DNA of 64,000 bases from Actinoplanes sp. N902-109. GTDB lineage: Bacteria; Actinomycetota; Actinomycetes; Mycobacteriales; Micromonosporaceae. The notes beneath the pieces were generated by a model. That model was not told where the DNA came from. It saw only the letters and a list, made by a program, of their open reading frames with translations, and did not search any database. Shown here in pieces: positions 1 through 8,291 of the stretch (the first letter of the stretch is position 1; each line of letters starts with the position of its first letter). The position numbers and the translations under genes are program-made. Location: contig NC_021191.1 of assembly GCF_000389965.1 (NCBI RefSeq), positions 4,775,501 to 4,839,500 on the forward strand, in the 5' to 3' direction.

Positions 1-285
1 GGGTGAGATCAGGCCGGGCCGGAACGCGACGAGGAACTTCAGCCGCTCGGTGACCGTGGTGAGCATCGCCGTGGTCAGCCAGGCGTCCTCGCACCAGGCC
101 CCGGCCGGGGTGAGCGCGCCGGTGAAGCCGAGCTGCTCGGCGCTGCGGGCGATCTGCCCGAGGTAGCCGATGGTCAGCGGCCGCACCCCGCCCGCCGACC
201 CGACGGGCGTGCCGTGGCCACCGCCGACGATGTCCCGGCTGTCGCCGTTGGTGGGCAGGAACCAGTGGAAGTCCAGGAGCGGCAT
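1..285 (-). CDS. ssuD: SsuD-like FMNH2-dependent alkanesulfonate monooxygenase, N-terminal part (cut by window start)
   Basis: The 95 codons present encode the N-terminus of a luciferase-like flavin monooxygenase. The opening MPLLDFHWFLPTNGDSRD and the later LTPAGAWCEDAW stretch are typical of SsuD, which splits alkanesulfonates into sulfite and an aldehyde with FMNH2 from a separate reductase. The C-terminal three quarters lie outside the window, so the active site cannot be checked. The ATG at 285 is the only sensible start, although no strong ribosome binding site precedes it. A palindrome about 25 bases upstream could be its operator. Other alkanesulfonate or dimethylsulfone-type LLM enzymes share this N-terminus, so the exact substrate is open. 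Confidence 0.8.
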   Translation of the reverse strand, partial: MPLLDFHWFLPTNGDSRDIVGGGHGTPVGSAGGVRPLTIGYLGQIARSAEQLGFTGALTPAGAWCEDAWLTTAMLTTVTERLKFLVAFRPGLISP

Positions 286-307
286 GCGGCCACACTACCC
301 AGTTTTC

Positions 308-338
308 CTATCGGTTCGATAGAGTGCGTCACCGATAG
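308..338. promoter_or_regulatory. CTATCG/CGATAG inverted repeat upstream of the ssuD-like gene
   Basis: CTATCG (308-313) and CGATAG (317-322) form a perfect 6-3-6 inverted repeat. A further CGATAG half site lies at 333-338. The site is 23 bases upstream of the ssuD-like start in an otherwise gene-free gap, so it is a candidate operator for that gene, for example for sulfur control. The regulator is unknown. Confidence 0.4.
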
Positions 339-429
339 TCGTCACCCGATCCCGCCGGCCGCGCCGGGCGGCGCACCGGCCCGGCAGGCCGGGCCCGGCC
401 ACCTGGGACCGGACCCGGCCGGCGCAGCG

Positions 430-475
430 GCCGGGGTCACGCCGGGCCGTCGGCCGGGGTCACGCCGGGCCGTCG
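430..475. repeat. Two tandem copies of a 23-bp unit at the 3' end of the secreted-protein gene
   Basis: Bases 430-452 and 453-475 are identical 23-mers. The second copy contains the stop codon of the secreted protein gene (460-462); the first repeats the same coding tail just beyond it. This is a local tandem duplication of a gene end, comparable in kind to the larger lacI tail array at 41.2-42.07 kb. Confidence 0.75.
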
Positions 476-1068
476 GCCGGGATGTTCAGACAGCTGCCGC
501 AGAACGGGCCCGGCAGGTTGGGCATGACGTCGTCCGCGACCAGGACGACCTTGGCGGTCACCAGCGGGTCGTCGACCGGGATCGGGGTGGCCACGACGCT
601 GCCGTCCTGCTGACCGAGGCGCACGCAGGCCACCCGGACGTCGTCGTGGCGCAGCAGGCAGAGCCCGGCGCTGCCGTCCACCGGCGGCGGTGTGGACAGG
701 GCCGCGGTGACCGCGGTGGGGCCCGTCTCCGCGTACGGGCGCAGGTTGCTCCGCAACGCTGTCGCGGTCGACGACTTGGCCCGGAACATCACGATGGTGA
801 ACGCGAACTTCGCCTTCCACACCGGCGCGCAGTGCGTGATCGTCGCGGGGACCAGAACGTGCCCGCGGTCGGTGTACGCGGTGCCGAACGCGCCCGTCGC
901 GCAGCCCGCGTCCACCCAGTTGACCGGCGTGCTCGTGACCGCCGGCACCGATGACCCGCTGACCGCCGCGGCCGGGGCCGCAGCCGACCCGCTCGCGGCC
1001 GGCCAGCCGAGTGTCAGGGCCAGGGCCGCGGCCCCGGCGAGCAGGGATGCACCCATGTGCTTTCGCAT
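460..1068 (-). CDS. Secreted protein of unknown function
   Basis: A 202-residue protein with a clear Sec signal: basic MRKH start, hydrophobic Ala/Leu core and an Ala-rich cleavage region near residues 28-35. The mature part has six cysteines, including an FCGSC motif close to the C-terminus, so disulfides are likely outside the cell. I recognise no enzyme family. It begins 5 bases after the stop of the TrmB/LuxR regulator and on the same strand, so the two are almost certainly one transcript, and the regulator may control its export-related role. The 3' end carries a 23-bp tandem duplication. Confidence 0.7.
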   Translation of the reverse strand: MRKHMGASLLAGAAALALTLGWPAASGSAAAPAAAVSGSSVPAVTSTPVNWVDAGCATGAFGTAYTDRGHVLVPATITHCAPVWKAKFAFTIVMFRAKSSTATALRSNLRPYAETGPTAVTAALSTPPPVDGSAGLCLLRHDDVRVACVRLGQQDGSVVATPIPVDDPLVTAKVVLVADDVMPNLPGPFCGSCLNIPADGPA

Positions 1069-1073
1069 GACTG

Positions 1074-2066
1074 TCAGTCCTCTTCGTTGGTCAGGTGCTC
1101 GGGACGCACCGTGCCGGTCGCCCCGAGCAGCAGGCCGAGCTGAAACCTGTTCTCCACCCCGGACCGGTCCATCAGGGCGCGCATCGCGTACGACACGGCC
1201 CGCGGGCTGATCCCCATCGCCGCGGCCGCGGTCACGTCGGTGTGCCCGGCGGCCAGCAGGCGCAGCAGGGTGCGCTCCCGCGTGGAGAGCTCGATCGGGG
1301 CCACCCCCTCCCGGAACGGGTCACGTCCGGTGGCCCAGAGCTGGTAGAACAACGCGCAGCAGCGGGCCACGCCGTCCGGTTCGGCGACCTCGACGTAGCC
1401 GCGTTCCAGATCCAGCGGGTCGGCCGGGAAGAAGGCCACCCGCCGGTCGAAGACCATCAGCTTGAGCGGAACCTCCTCGGCCTGCCGGTAGTGCCCCTCG
1501 GGGATGTCGGCGACGCTGCGCCCGGGCACGCCCAGGTCGCCGTCGAGCGGTGGGCGCTCCACGACCAGCAGCCGGATCCCCCGGTCCAGCATCGAGCGGT
1601 CGAGCGGCCGGGCCGCCGACAGCGACTCCGCGGAGAACACCTCCTCGGTGTTGATGGCCAGGTGCTCGTACCGCTCGGCGGCGATCAGCTGCGCCGCCCG
1701 GCTGCGGGCGGCGGCCCGGCTCCACCGTCGTACGGTCGCCGCGGCCAGCGGCCCGAGCCCGTCCACCGCCGCGATGTGCCGGCGCCAGCTCTCCTCCGGC
1801 CGGTCGCCGATCGCCCGCCGGCGGGGCTGCCGCAGCCGCCCGACCACCGCGTCCACCGCGGCCGGCCGGACCACCCCCGGGCCGGGCGCGACCGCACCCA
1901 GCGCCACCAGCTCGTCGATGGCGTCGCGGACCCGCCGGGACGGCATCCCGAGCTCCCGGGCCAGCCCGGCCGCATCCCGCGGGTCCAGCTGAACCAGGGC
2001 GCGATAGACAAGGTCAGCGTCGGCACTGACCCCCCACCGGGTCAGCACCGGGACGACCGCCCCCAT
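1074..2066 (-). CDS. TrmB-type/LuxR-type helix-turn-helix transcriptional regulator
   Basis: The 330-residue protein has a TrmB-like winged helix at about residues 10-65 (MGAVVPVL...DLVYRALVQL...ELGMPSRRVRDAIDELVALG), a middle domain, and a C-terminal LuxR HTH at about 265-325 (STRERTLLRLLAAGHTDVTAAAAMGISPRAV). This layout is common in actinobacteria, and its ligands are mostly unknown. I chose the ATG at 2066 because GGGGGGAGGTGTG lies directly in front of it; an in-frame start 69 bases upstream has no such site. The stop is 5 bases from the start of the secreted protein gene, giving a two-gene operon. A CTGTCC/GGACAG palindrome lies just upstream and may be its own operator. Confidence 0.85.
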   Translation of the reverse strand: MGAVVPVLTRWGVSADADLVYRALVQLDPRDAAGLARELGMPSRRVRDAIDELVALGAVAPGPGVVRPAAVDAVVGRLRQPRRRAIGDRPEESWRRHIAAVDGLGPLAAATVRRWSRAAARSRAAQLIAAERYEHLAINTEEVFSAESLSAARPLDRSMLDRGIRLLVVERPPLDGDLGVPGRSVADIPEGHYRQAEEVPLKLMVFDRRVAFFPADPLDLERGYVEVAEPDGVARCCALFYQLWATGRDPFREGVAPIELSTRERTLLRLLAAGHTDVTAAAAMGISPRAVSYAMRALMDRSGVENRFQLGLLLGATGTVRPEHLTNEED

Positions 2067-2084
2067 CACACCTCCCCCCGCTGA

Positions 2085-2101
2085 CTGTCCCCGCTGGACA
2101 G
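2085..2101. promoter_or_regulatory. CTGTCC-N5-GGACAG inverted repeat before the TrmB/LuxR gene
   Basis: A perfect 6-5-6 inverted repeat sits 18 bases upstream of the chosen start codon at 2066, between the ribosome binding site and the upstream region. It is well placed for autoregulation by the TrmB/LuxR protein. The binding assignment is inference. Confidence 0.4.
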
Positions 2102-2619
2102 ACAACCACCGGGCCAGCCTAGTGAGAAGTGTCAATGTGGCGATCTTGCAGTATCCCGCAACGGTCAGGCCACCCGCGCCGCGTTCATGGCGCTACGGCC
2201 CACGTCGTCGAGGATGGCATGTGCGCGCTTATCGACGAACTTGGTGAACAGCTGCTGGGCGTAGCCGAAGATACCTTCCACCCGATGATCTGTGCCGAGG
2301 TGTCCAGCACACCCCGACCGGGCACGAACCGGGCACGCGCTCGCGCAACACCGGGCGCAATCCCTCGATCTCCATCGCCCGGGTCAGCACATGCCCCCGC
2401 CAGCCGTGATGGGACGGCCCGAAAACCCGGACCCACCCATCGGGAGGAGGAGCGCACCACCGGCGCAGATGCGTCGGGCGCCGCTCGCGGAACGCGCAAC
2501 GGTGGTGATGTCCGGCCGTTGCGGTGCGGAGCGGCGCCTTTGCCGGGCTTTCCGGCCGTACCGGGGAAGGGGTGGGAATGGCGCGCCGGCCGGCAGCGGG
2601 ACCGGCCGGCGCGACCGGC
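2102..2619. other. Gene-poor stretch between the TrmB/LuxR operon and the DUF4360 gene
   Basis: About 520 bases carry no intact gene. The region next to 2101 is the promoter side of the TrmB/LuxR gene and includes a TTGACA hexamer on the minus strand, though no well-spaced partner is evident. From about 2165 to 2430 there is a frameshifted minus-strand coding remnant. The rest, up to the DUF4360 stop at 2620, shows no clear signal. Confidence 0.5.
2165..2430 (-). pseudogene. Frameshifted remnant of an unidentified protein C-terminus
   Basis: Two minus-strand frames carry protein-like sequence that joins across a frameshift. One reads GHVLTRAMEIEGLRPVLRER (about 2390-2330). The other reads HRVEGIFGYAQQLFTKFVDK and then RAHAILDDVGRSAMNAARVA before a stop at 2165. 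Neither has a start codon or ribosome binding site. Their amino acid composition is more natural than the Arg/Pro-rich shadow frames around them. I cannot name the parent family. It is best seen as the decayed C-terminal part of a lost gene. Confidence 0.45.
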
Positions 2620-3288
2620 TCAGGAGCCCGGGCAGTGCGCCCAGGCGAAGTGGTAGATCGTGTTGATCTCGCCGTCGGTGGAGTCCATCGAGATGAAACT
2701 GGTGCTGGTGGCGGGGTTGGACGAGCCGGCCATGGCCCGCAGCTCGGTGTTGATGTTGAGGTTGCGCAGCACGCCGCACGGCGCCCAGACCAGCGCGGCC
2801 AGGTCGACGTTGTCGGTGGTCTGCCAGTCGTCGCCGAACGGGCCGGCGAAGGTGTGGCTGCTGTACACGGTCTGCGACTGGCCCTGGAAGTAGTAGTTCG
2901 CCCGCTCAATCGCGGTGGCGCCGGGCGACAGCGAGGCGAAGCCCCGGTAGTCGGTCTGGCTGATCGCGTACGTGAACCCCTGCGGCACGTGCACGACGAT
3001 GTTGAGCTGGCAGTTCTTGCGCCAGTCGGTGCTGGTCGCGCCGATCCCCACGAGCGCCGTGTAGCTCGAGTAGGTGACGGTGAACGCGGTGTTGTCGGGT
3101 GAGACGGCGACCGCGGTGGTGCCGGCCGGGCAGCCGGAACCGTTGACGGTCACCAGGTCGATGACGATCTTGTCGGACGGCGGGGGCACGGGAAGGCCCA
3201 GGAAGCCCGTGGCGGAGGCCGGTCCGGCGGCCACCGTGGACGCCAGCAGGCCGAGCGTCGCAAAGACAGCGAGCAGCGCCTTACGCAT
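2620..3288 (-). CDS. DUF4360 family secreted protein
   Basis: A 222-residue exported protein with a signal peptide (MRKALLAVFATLGLLASTVA, cleavage near ASA at 25-27) followed by a full DUF4360 domain: VNGSGCPAGTTAVAVSPDNTAF, WRKNCQLNIVVHVPQGFTYA, ANYYFQG, and CGVLRNLNINTELR. The four conserved cysteines fit two disulfides. The family is widespread in secreted actinobacterial and fungal proteins and has no agreed function. GGAG stands just before the ATG at 3288. It is divergent from a second DUF4360 gene at 3682, with an AT-richer spacer between them. The two proteins are clearly paralogous. Confidence 0.9.
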   Translation of the reverse strand: MRKALLAVFATLGLLASTVAAGPASATGFLGLPVPPPSDKIVIDLVTVNGSGCPAGTTAVAVSPDNTAFTVTYSSYTALVGIGATSTDWRKNCQLNIVVHVPQGFTYAISQTDYRGFASLSPGATAIERANYYFQGQSQTVYSSHTFAGPFGDDWQTTDNVDLAALVWAPCGVLRNLNINTELRAMAGSSNPATSTSFISMDSTDGEINTIYHFAWAHCPGS

Positions 3289-3350
3289 GGGTACTCCTTC
3301 CGAGGATGGTGGCAGCGGATGCCGATGCCGCGCCCAGGCTAATTTTTGAT

Positions 3351-3366
3351 ATTGATTGAAATCAAT
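3351..3366. promoter_or_regulatory. ATTGATT-GA-AATCAAT palindrome
   Basis: A perfect AT-rich inverted repeat with 7-bp arms, 62 bases upstream of the minus-strand DUF4360 start. In a genome this GC-rich it stands out and is a good candidate binding site for a regulator of the minus-strand or both paralogues. Confidence 0.45.
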
Positions 3367-3568
3367 GTACGAATGTCAGATTCGCTTCCCCGTGCACCCG
3401 TCCGCCATTTCACGTCGGGCAAAGCGGGCCAACTCGGTAGACATAGATATGCATCTATACCTACGACTGACACGGCATCCGCCGAGCGGACGATATTCCT
3501 GGTACCGCGTCGTACGGTAAATACCGGAGCCATCGATAAGTACGACAATTAAGCGTGCGCGACGCCGC

Positions 3569-3597
3569 TTGTTGCCGCGCCGGTACACCGCTACAGT
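3569..3597 (+). promoter_or_regulatory. Candidate housekeeping promoter for the plus-strand DUF4360 gene
   Basis: TTGTTG (3569-3574) and TACAGT (3592-3597) are separated by exactly 17 bases. The expected transcript start would be near 3604, giving a leader of roughly 78 bases before the ATG at 3682. Confidence 0.45.
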
Positions 3598-3681
3598 CCC
3601 CTTAGAGCATTGACACATGTCTATTTGTACTTTTTCGTCCATCAGTCCGGTAACCGCTGCACGCCCAGAGAGGATTTCCCC

Positions 3682-4335
3682 ATGACGCTCAGGCCGGCCG
3701 GCGCGAGGTGGATCACGCTCGCGACCGTGATTGCACTCCCCGCACTGGCCCTCCCAGGGCAGGCCTTCGGCGCGGACACCGCTGCGGCGCCGAGCACACC
3801 GGTGACGGTCTCGGTGCAGACCGTCAACGGCTCCGGCTGCCCGGCCGGCACCGCGGCGGTCACGATGCAGCCGGACAACACCGGCTTCCGGATCACCTAC
3901 TCCGACTTCATCGCCCGCGCCGGCGGGAGCGCATCACCCGTCGACTTCCGCAAGAACTGCCAGGTCAACCTGCTGGTGCACATCCCACAGGGGTTCACCT
4001 TCGCGGTCGCCCGGGCGGACTACCAGGGCCGGGCCCGGCTGGCCGACGGCGCCACCGCGCTGGAACGGTCGAACTACTACTACCAGTCCTCGCCGGACAA
4101 CAACTACGCCGACCACTACGTGTACGGCGCCTACAGCGGCACCTGGCACACCGTCGACGCCACCCCGGTGACCGAGCTCGTCTACGGCCCGTGCGGGGAG
4201 ACCCGCAGCCTCAACGTCAACACCGAGCTGCGCGTGGACCCCGGCGGCGCGACGGGCGCAACGAACTGGATCTCCCTGCGCGCCTCCGAGGGCGACGTCT
4301 ACACCGCCGTCCAGTTCAGCTGGCTGCAGTGCTGA
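3682..4335 (+). CDS. DUF4360 family secreted protein (second paralogue)
   Basis: The 217-residue protein has a signal peptide (residues 1-30; ALPGQAFGA cleavage region) and a complete DUF4360 domain: TVNGSGCPAGTAAVTMQPDN, FRKNCQVNLLVHIPQGFTFA, YYYQS and CGETRSLNVNTELR. It matches the divergent gene at 2620-3288 motif for motif, including the cysteines, so the pair arose by duplication. I chose the ATG at 3682 because AGAGAGGA lies 8 bases upstream; longer readings start in non-coding spacer. A strong hairpin follows the stop. The function is unknown; cell-surface or extracellular roles are likely from the export signal. Confidence 0.9.
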   Translation: MTLRPAGARWITLATVIALPALALPGQAFGADTAAAPSTPVTVSVQTVNGSGCPAGTAAVTMQPDNTGFRITYSDFIARAGGSASPVDFRKNCQVNLLVHIPQGFTFAVARADYQGRARLADGATALERSNYYYQSSPDNNYADHYVYGAYSGTWHTVDATPVTELVYGPCGETRSLNVNTELRVDPGGATGATNWISLRASEGDVYTAVQFSWLQC

Positions 4336-4338
4336 GCG

Positions 4339-4380
4339 GGTACGACGGCAGGAGCGGTCCGCCGCCCCTGCCGTCGTACC
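4339..4380. terminator. Bidirectional terminator hairpin
   Basis: GGTACGACGGCAGG (4339-4352) pairs perfectly with CCTGCCGTCGTACC (4367-4380), a 14-bp GC-rich stem with a 14-base loop. It lies 3 bases after the stop of the DUF4360 gene and 6 bases from the stop of the convergent methyltransferase gene, so it can end both transcripts. There is no U-tract, as is usual in actinobacteria. Confidence 0.8.
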
Positions 4381-4386
4381 GCAGAA

Positions 4387-5193
4387 TCAGGCGCGGCCGA
4401 TCCACACCGAACGCCGCGCCCGCACCTCGAGATCCCGGCGGGTGCGGATGTCTTCGCCGAGCAGGCGGTCCAGGGTCGCGCGGTCGGCGCCGGGCAGCCG
4501 GTCGGCGTACCGCTCGGCAAGGCGTTGCAGCGAGACCTGCGCGTACCGCCCGGTGGCCGCCGGCAGCTCCGGCCCGCTCAGGTGGATGTCGAAGTGCCGG
4601 GTCTCGGCGACGGTGAAGCCGGCCTTGGCCAGCCGGTCACCCCAGTCGTCGCCCATGTGCGGCAGCTCGGCGGCATGGTGCTGGGAGAGCTCGGCGTGCA
4701 GCCGCTCCTCGATCGGGTCGGCGCCGGGCAGGAAGCGGGGGAAGCCGGTCAGCTCGACCACCGCGAACAGCCCGCCGGGGCGCAGGGCGCCGCGGATGTC
4801 GGCGAGCACGCGGTCCGGCTCGGCCATGTGATGCAGGGACGCGGAGGCCCACGCCAGGTCGACCGGTTCCAGGTCGGGCCAGCCGGCGTCGAGGTCGGCG
4901 AGCAGCGGCTGGACCCGGTCGCCGAGGCCGGCGGCGTGCGCGCGGTGGGTGAGGTACGCCAGCAGGTCCGCCGATGCGTCGAGCGCGACCACCGACGCCT
5001 GCGGGAAGCGCCGGGCCAGCCCCAGCGTGCCGGTGCCCGAGCCGGCGCCGATGTCGAGGATCCGGCGGGTCTCCGGGGCCAGCCCGGACAGCCAGTCCAT
5101 CAGGGTGCTGTGATAGTCGTGCAGGACCTCCGCGTCGAGGTCGAACATCTCCGCGGACGCCACGCCGAAACTGTGCGAGTGCTCGTGTGCCAT
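4387..5193 (-). CDS. Class I SAM-dependent methyltransferase
   Basis: The 268-residue protein carries a Rossmann methyltransferase core: motif I ILDIGAGSGTGTLGLARRFP at about residues 45-64, acidic VALDAS after strand 2, VDLAWASASLHHM at motif IV and a LRPGGLFAVVEL post-motif. The product binds S-adenosylmethionine; the methyl acceptor cannot be told. The N-terminus is His-rich (MAHEHSHSFG). It is divergent from the XRE-cupin regulator gene 47 bases away and could be under its control. Small-molecule or ubiquinone/menaquinone-type methyltransferases have the same core, so naming stops at the superfamily. Confidence 0.85.
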   Translation of the reverse strand: MAHEHSHSFGVASAEMFDLDAEVLHDYHSTLMDWLSGLAPETRRILDIGAGSGTGTLGLARRFPQASVVALDASADLLAYLTHRAHAAGLGDRVQPLLADLDAGWPDLEPVDLAWASASLHHMAEPDRVLADIRGALRPGGLFAVVELTGFPRFLPGADPIEERLHAELSQHHAAELPHMGDDWGDRLAKAGFTVAETRHFDIHLSGPELPAATGRYAQVSLQRLAERYADRLPGADRATLDRLLGEDIRTRRDLEVRARRSVWIGRA

Positions 5194-5232
5194 GCCCGAA
5201 CGGTAGCCGGGGATTGCGTCTCCGACATAGCA

Positions 5233-5251
5233 TCTTGCGTATGAAGCAAGA
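5233..5251. promoter_or_regulatory. TCTTGC-N7-GCAAGA operator overlapping the XRE gene start
   Basis: A perfect 6-7-6 inverted repeat spans the ATG at 5241 of the regulator gene. A TAGCAT -10-like hexamer lies at 5228-5233, only 7 bases from that ATG, consistent with a leaderless transcript. A bound repressor here would block its own gene and could also act on the divergent methyltransferase. Confidence 0.5.
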
Positions 5252-5846
5252 CGGTGATCTCGACGCTCTGATCCGCACCCGTATCCGGGCGATGCGGGTG
5301 GCCCGCGGCTGGTCGCTCGACGAGCTGGCCGCGCGCTGCTACCTCAGCCCGTCCACGCTCAGCCGGTTGGAGACCGGGCACCGGCGGATCGCCCTGGACC
5401 AGCTCACCCCGATCGCCCGCGCCCTGGGCACCACGCTCGACCAGCTCGTCGAGCCGGCCGACGACGGCGACGTGGTGATCCGCCCGCACCGCGACGACGG
5501 GCGCGGCATCACCACCTGGCTGCTCTCCCGGGAAGCCGGCCCGGCCGGTGTCACGGTGGCCAAGATGCGGATCACCCGGCCGGCCCCGTCGCGGCAGGCC
5601 ATCGCCCAGCGCGTGCACCCCGGCCGGGACTGGTTCATGGTCCTGTCCGGCACCATCGAGCTGCTGCTGGGCGAGCGGACGATCATCGTACGGACCGGCG
5701 AGGCCGCCGAGTTCTCCACGATGGTGCCGCACGCCTTCGGTGCGCTCGACGGCCCCGCCGAGGTCCTCACCATCCTCGATCAGGAGGGGCAGCGCACCCA
5801 CCTGACAAAGGGCGAGGGCTCAGCCGAACCACTCGCCGGCGAGTAG
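5241..5846 (+). CDS. XRE-family regulator with C-terminal cupin domain
   Basis: A 201-residue regulator. Residues 10-65 form an XRE helix-turn-helix (RAMRVARGWSLDELAARCYLSPSTLSRLETGHRRI). Residues about 110-190 form a cupin barrel (RVHPGRDWFMVLSGTIELLLGERTIIVRTGEAAEFSTMVPHAF). Such proteins sense small ligands with the cupin and repress nearby genes. The ATG at 5241 is chosen because it follows a -10-like element at a leaderless distance and begins the natural domain; the open frame extends upstream without another plausible start. Its 3' end overlaps the small minus-strand ORF at 5820-5966 by 27 bases. Confidence 0.88.
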   Translation: MKQDGDLDALIRTRIRAMRVARGWSLDELAARCYLSPSTLSRLETGHRRIALDQLTPIARALGTTLDQLVEPADDGDVVIRPHRDDGRGITTWLLSREAGPAGVTVAKMRITRPAPSRQAIAQRVHPGRDWFMVLSGTIELLLGERTIIVRTGEAAEFSTMVPHAFGALDGPAEVLTILDQEGQRTHLTKGEGSAEPLAGE

Positions 5847-5962
5847 CGGTTCGGCCCCCGGCAAGCCGTCCACCACCCGCTCGGCGACCGGTTCCGGCGG
5901 CGCCTTCCGCCCGGTGACCGCGGCGATCTGCCCGAGCAGCGGCGCCGGCTGCAGCGGGACTG

Positions 5963-5966
<4 letters not shown>
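5820..5966 (-). CDS. Small ORF coupled to the peptide ABC transporter operon
   Basis: A 48-residue product, MTVPLQPAPLLGQIAAVTGR followed by a Pro/Glu-rich stretch and the ending LLAGEWFG. Its ATG overlaps the TGA of the fused ATPase gene (ATGA), the same coupling used between every other pair of genes in this operon, and GAGGTCTCCTC precedes it. This argues that it is translated. No family is recognised. It could be the surviving N-terminus of a truncated enzyme, since the 3' end runs into the convergent XRE gene, or a genuine small protein. Confidence 0.45.
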
Positions 5967-7443
<1,477 letters not shown>

Positions 7444-7447
<4 letters not shown>

Positions 7448-8289
7448 CGCGCCGCCTCCCGGCCCTCGAAGCGGTGCTGCAGATGCCGGCCGATGACGGT
7501 CAGCGAGATGACGGTGAGCGTGACGACCAGGCCCGGCAGCACCGAGGCCCACCAGGCGACCCGCAGGTAGCCGCGGCCGTCGGCGAGCATCGCGCCCCAC
7601 TCCGGCGACGGCGGCTGCGCGCCCAGCCCGAGAAAGCTGAGCCCGGCGGCGGTCAGCACCGCCTCGCCCAGCCCGATCATCGCCAGCACCGGGACCGGCC
7701 CCAGCACGTTGGGCAGCACGTGCCGCAGCACCAGCCGCAGCCGGCTGTCGCCGAACGCCACGGCCTGGGTCACGTAGCCGGCCCGGCGCACCACCAACGT
7801 CTGGGCCCGCACCACCCGCGCGTAGTGCGGCAGCGTGGCGATCCCGATCGCCACCACCAGGCTGACACTGCCCGGCCCGGCGATCGCGATGAACAGCAGC
7901 GCCAGCAGCAGCAACGGGAACGCCGACAGCGCGTCGAAGCCGCGGGCGAGCACCTCGCCGGCGTACCGGTGGGACAGCCCGGCCAGCATGCCCAGCAGCA
8001 TCCCGGCGGTCACCGCGACGGCCGTGGCAGCCGCAGCGATCGCCAGCGAGTGCCGGGCGCCGTACACCACCCGGCCGAACACGTCGCGGCCGAGCTGGTC
8101 GGTGCCGAACCAGTGCGCCCAGCTGGGCGGCTGCAGCACGGACAGCGGATCGGCGTGCAGCGGATCGGTGCCGAGCAGCGCCGGCCACGCCGCGGCCAGC
8201 GCCACCACCACCAGGAACAGCACGGCGCCCAGCCACCCCGGCGCACCCGCAGGTCCGCTTCGCCTGGCCGGCCCGGGTCCGCTCCGCAC
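7444..8289 (-). CDS. ABC importer permease, DppC-like
   Basis: A 281-residue inner-membrane permease with about six hydrophobic segments. It has the DppC-type N-terminal stretch (LLGTDPLHADPLSVL, then HWFGTDQLGRDVFGRVVYGAR) and the EAA-loop region RAQTLVVRRAGYVTQAVAFG...LRHVLPNVLGP that contacts the ATPase. It starts at GTG 8289, 2 bases after the upstream permease stop, and its TGA overlaps the ATPase start. The whole unit SBP, DppB, DppC, DppDF is one tightly coupled operon. Confidence 0.9.
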
Positions 8290-8291
8290 GG

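Larger units (their letters stand above)
3289..3681. other. AT-richer divergent intergenic region between two DUF4360 genes
   Basis: This 393-bp spacer has a clearly lower GC content than anything near it. It holds a 7-2-7 inverted repeat at 3351-3366 and a promoter-like TTGTTG-17-TACAGT at 3569-3597 reading toward the plus-strand paralogue. A TTGACA at 3610-3615 has no suitable -10. Short open frames on both strands here have no ribosome binding sites and do not look coding. Confidence 0.6.

Noticed and set aside
3339..3548. Two overlapping short frames on both strands in the AT-rich DUF4360 spacer
   Set aside because: They exist because the region is AT-richer and has chance starts; there is no ribosome binding site and no protein-like pattern.
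3610..3633. TTGACA followed by TACTTT as the promoter of the plus-strand DUF4360 gene
   Set aside because: The spacing is about 12 bases, far too short; the TTGTTG-17-TACAGT pair just upstream is better.
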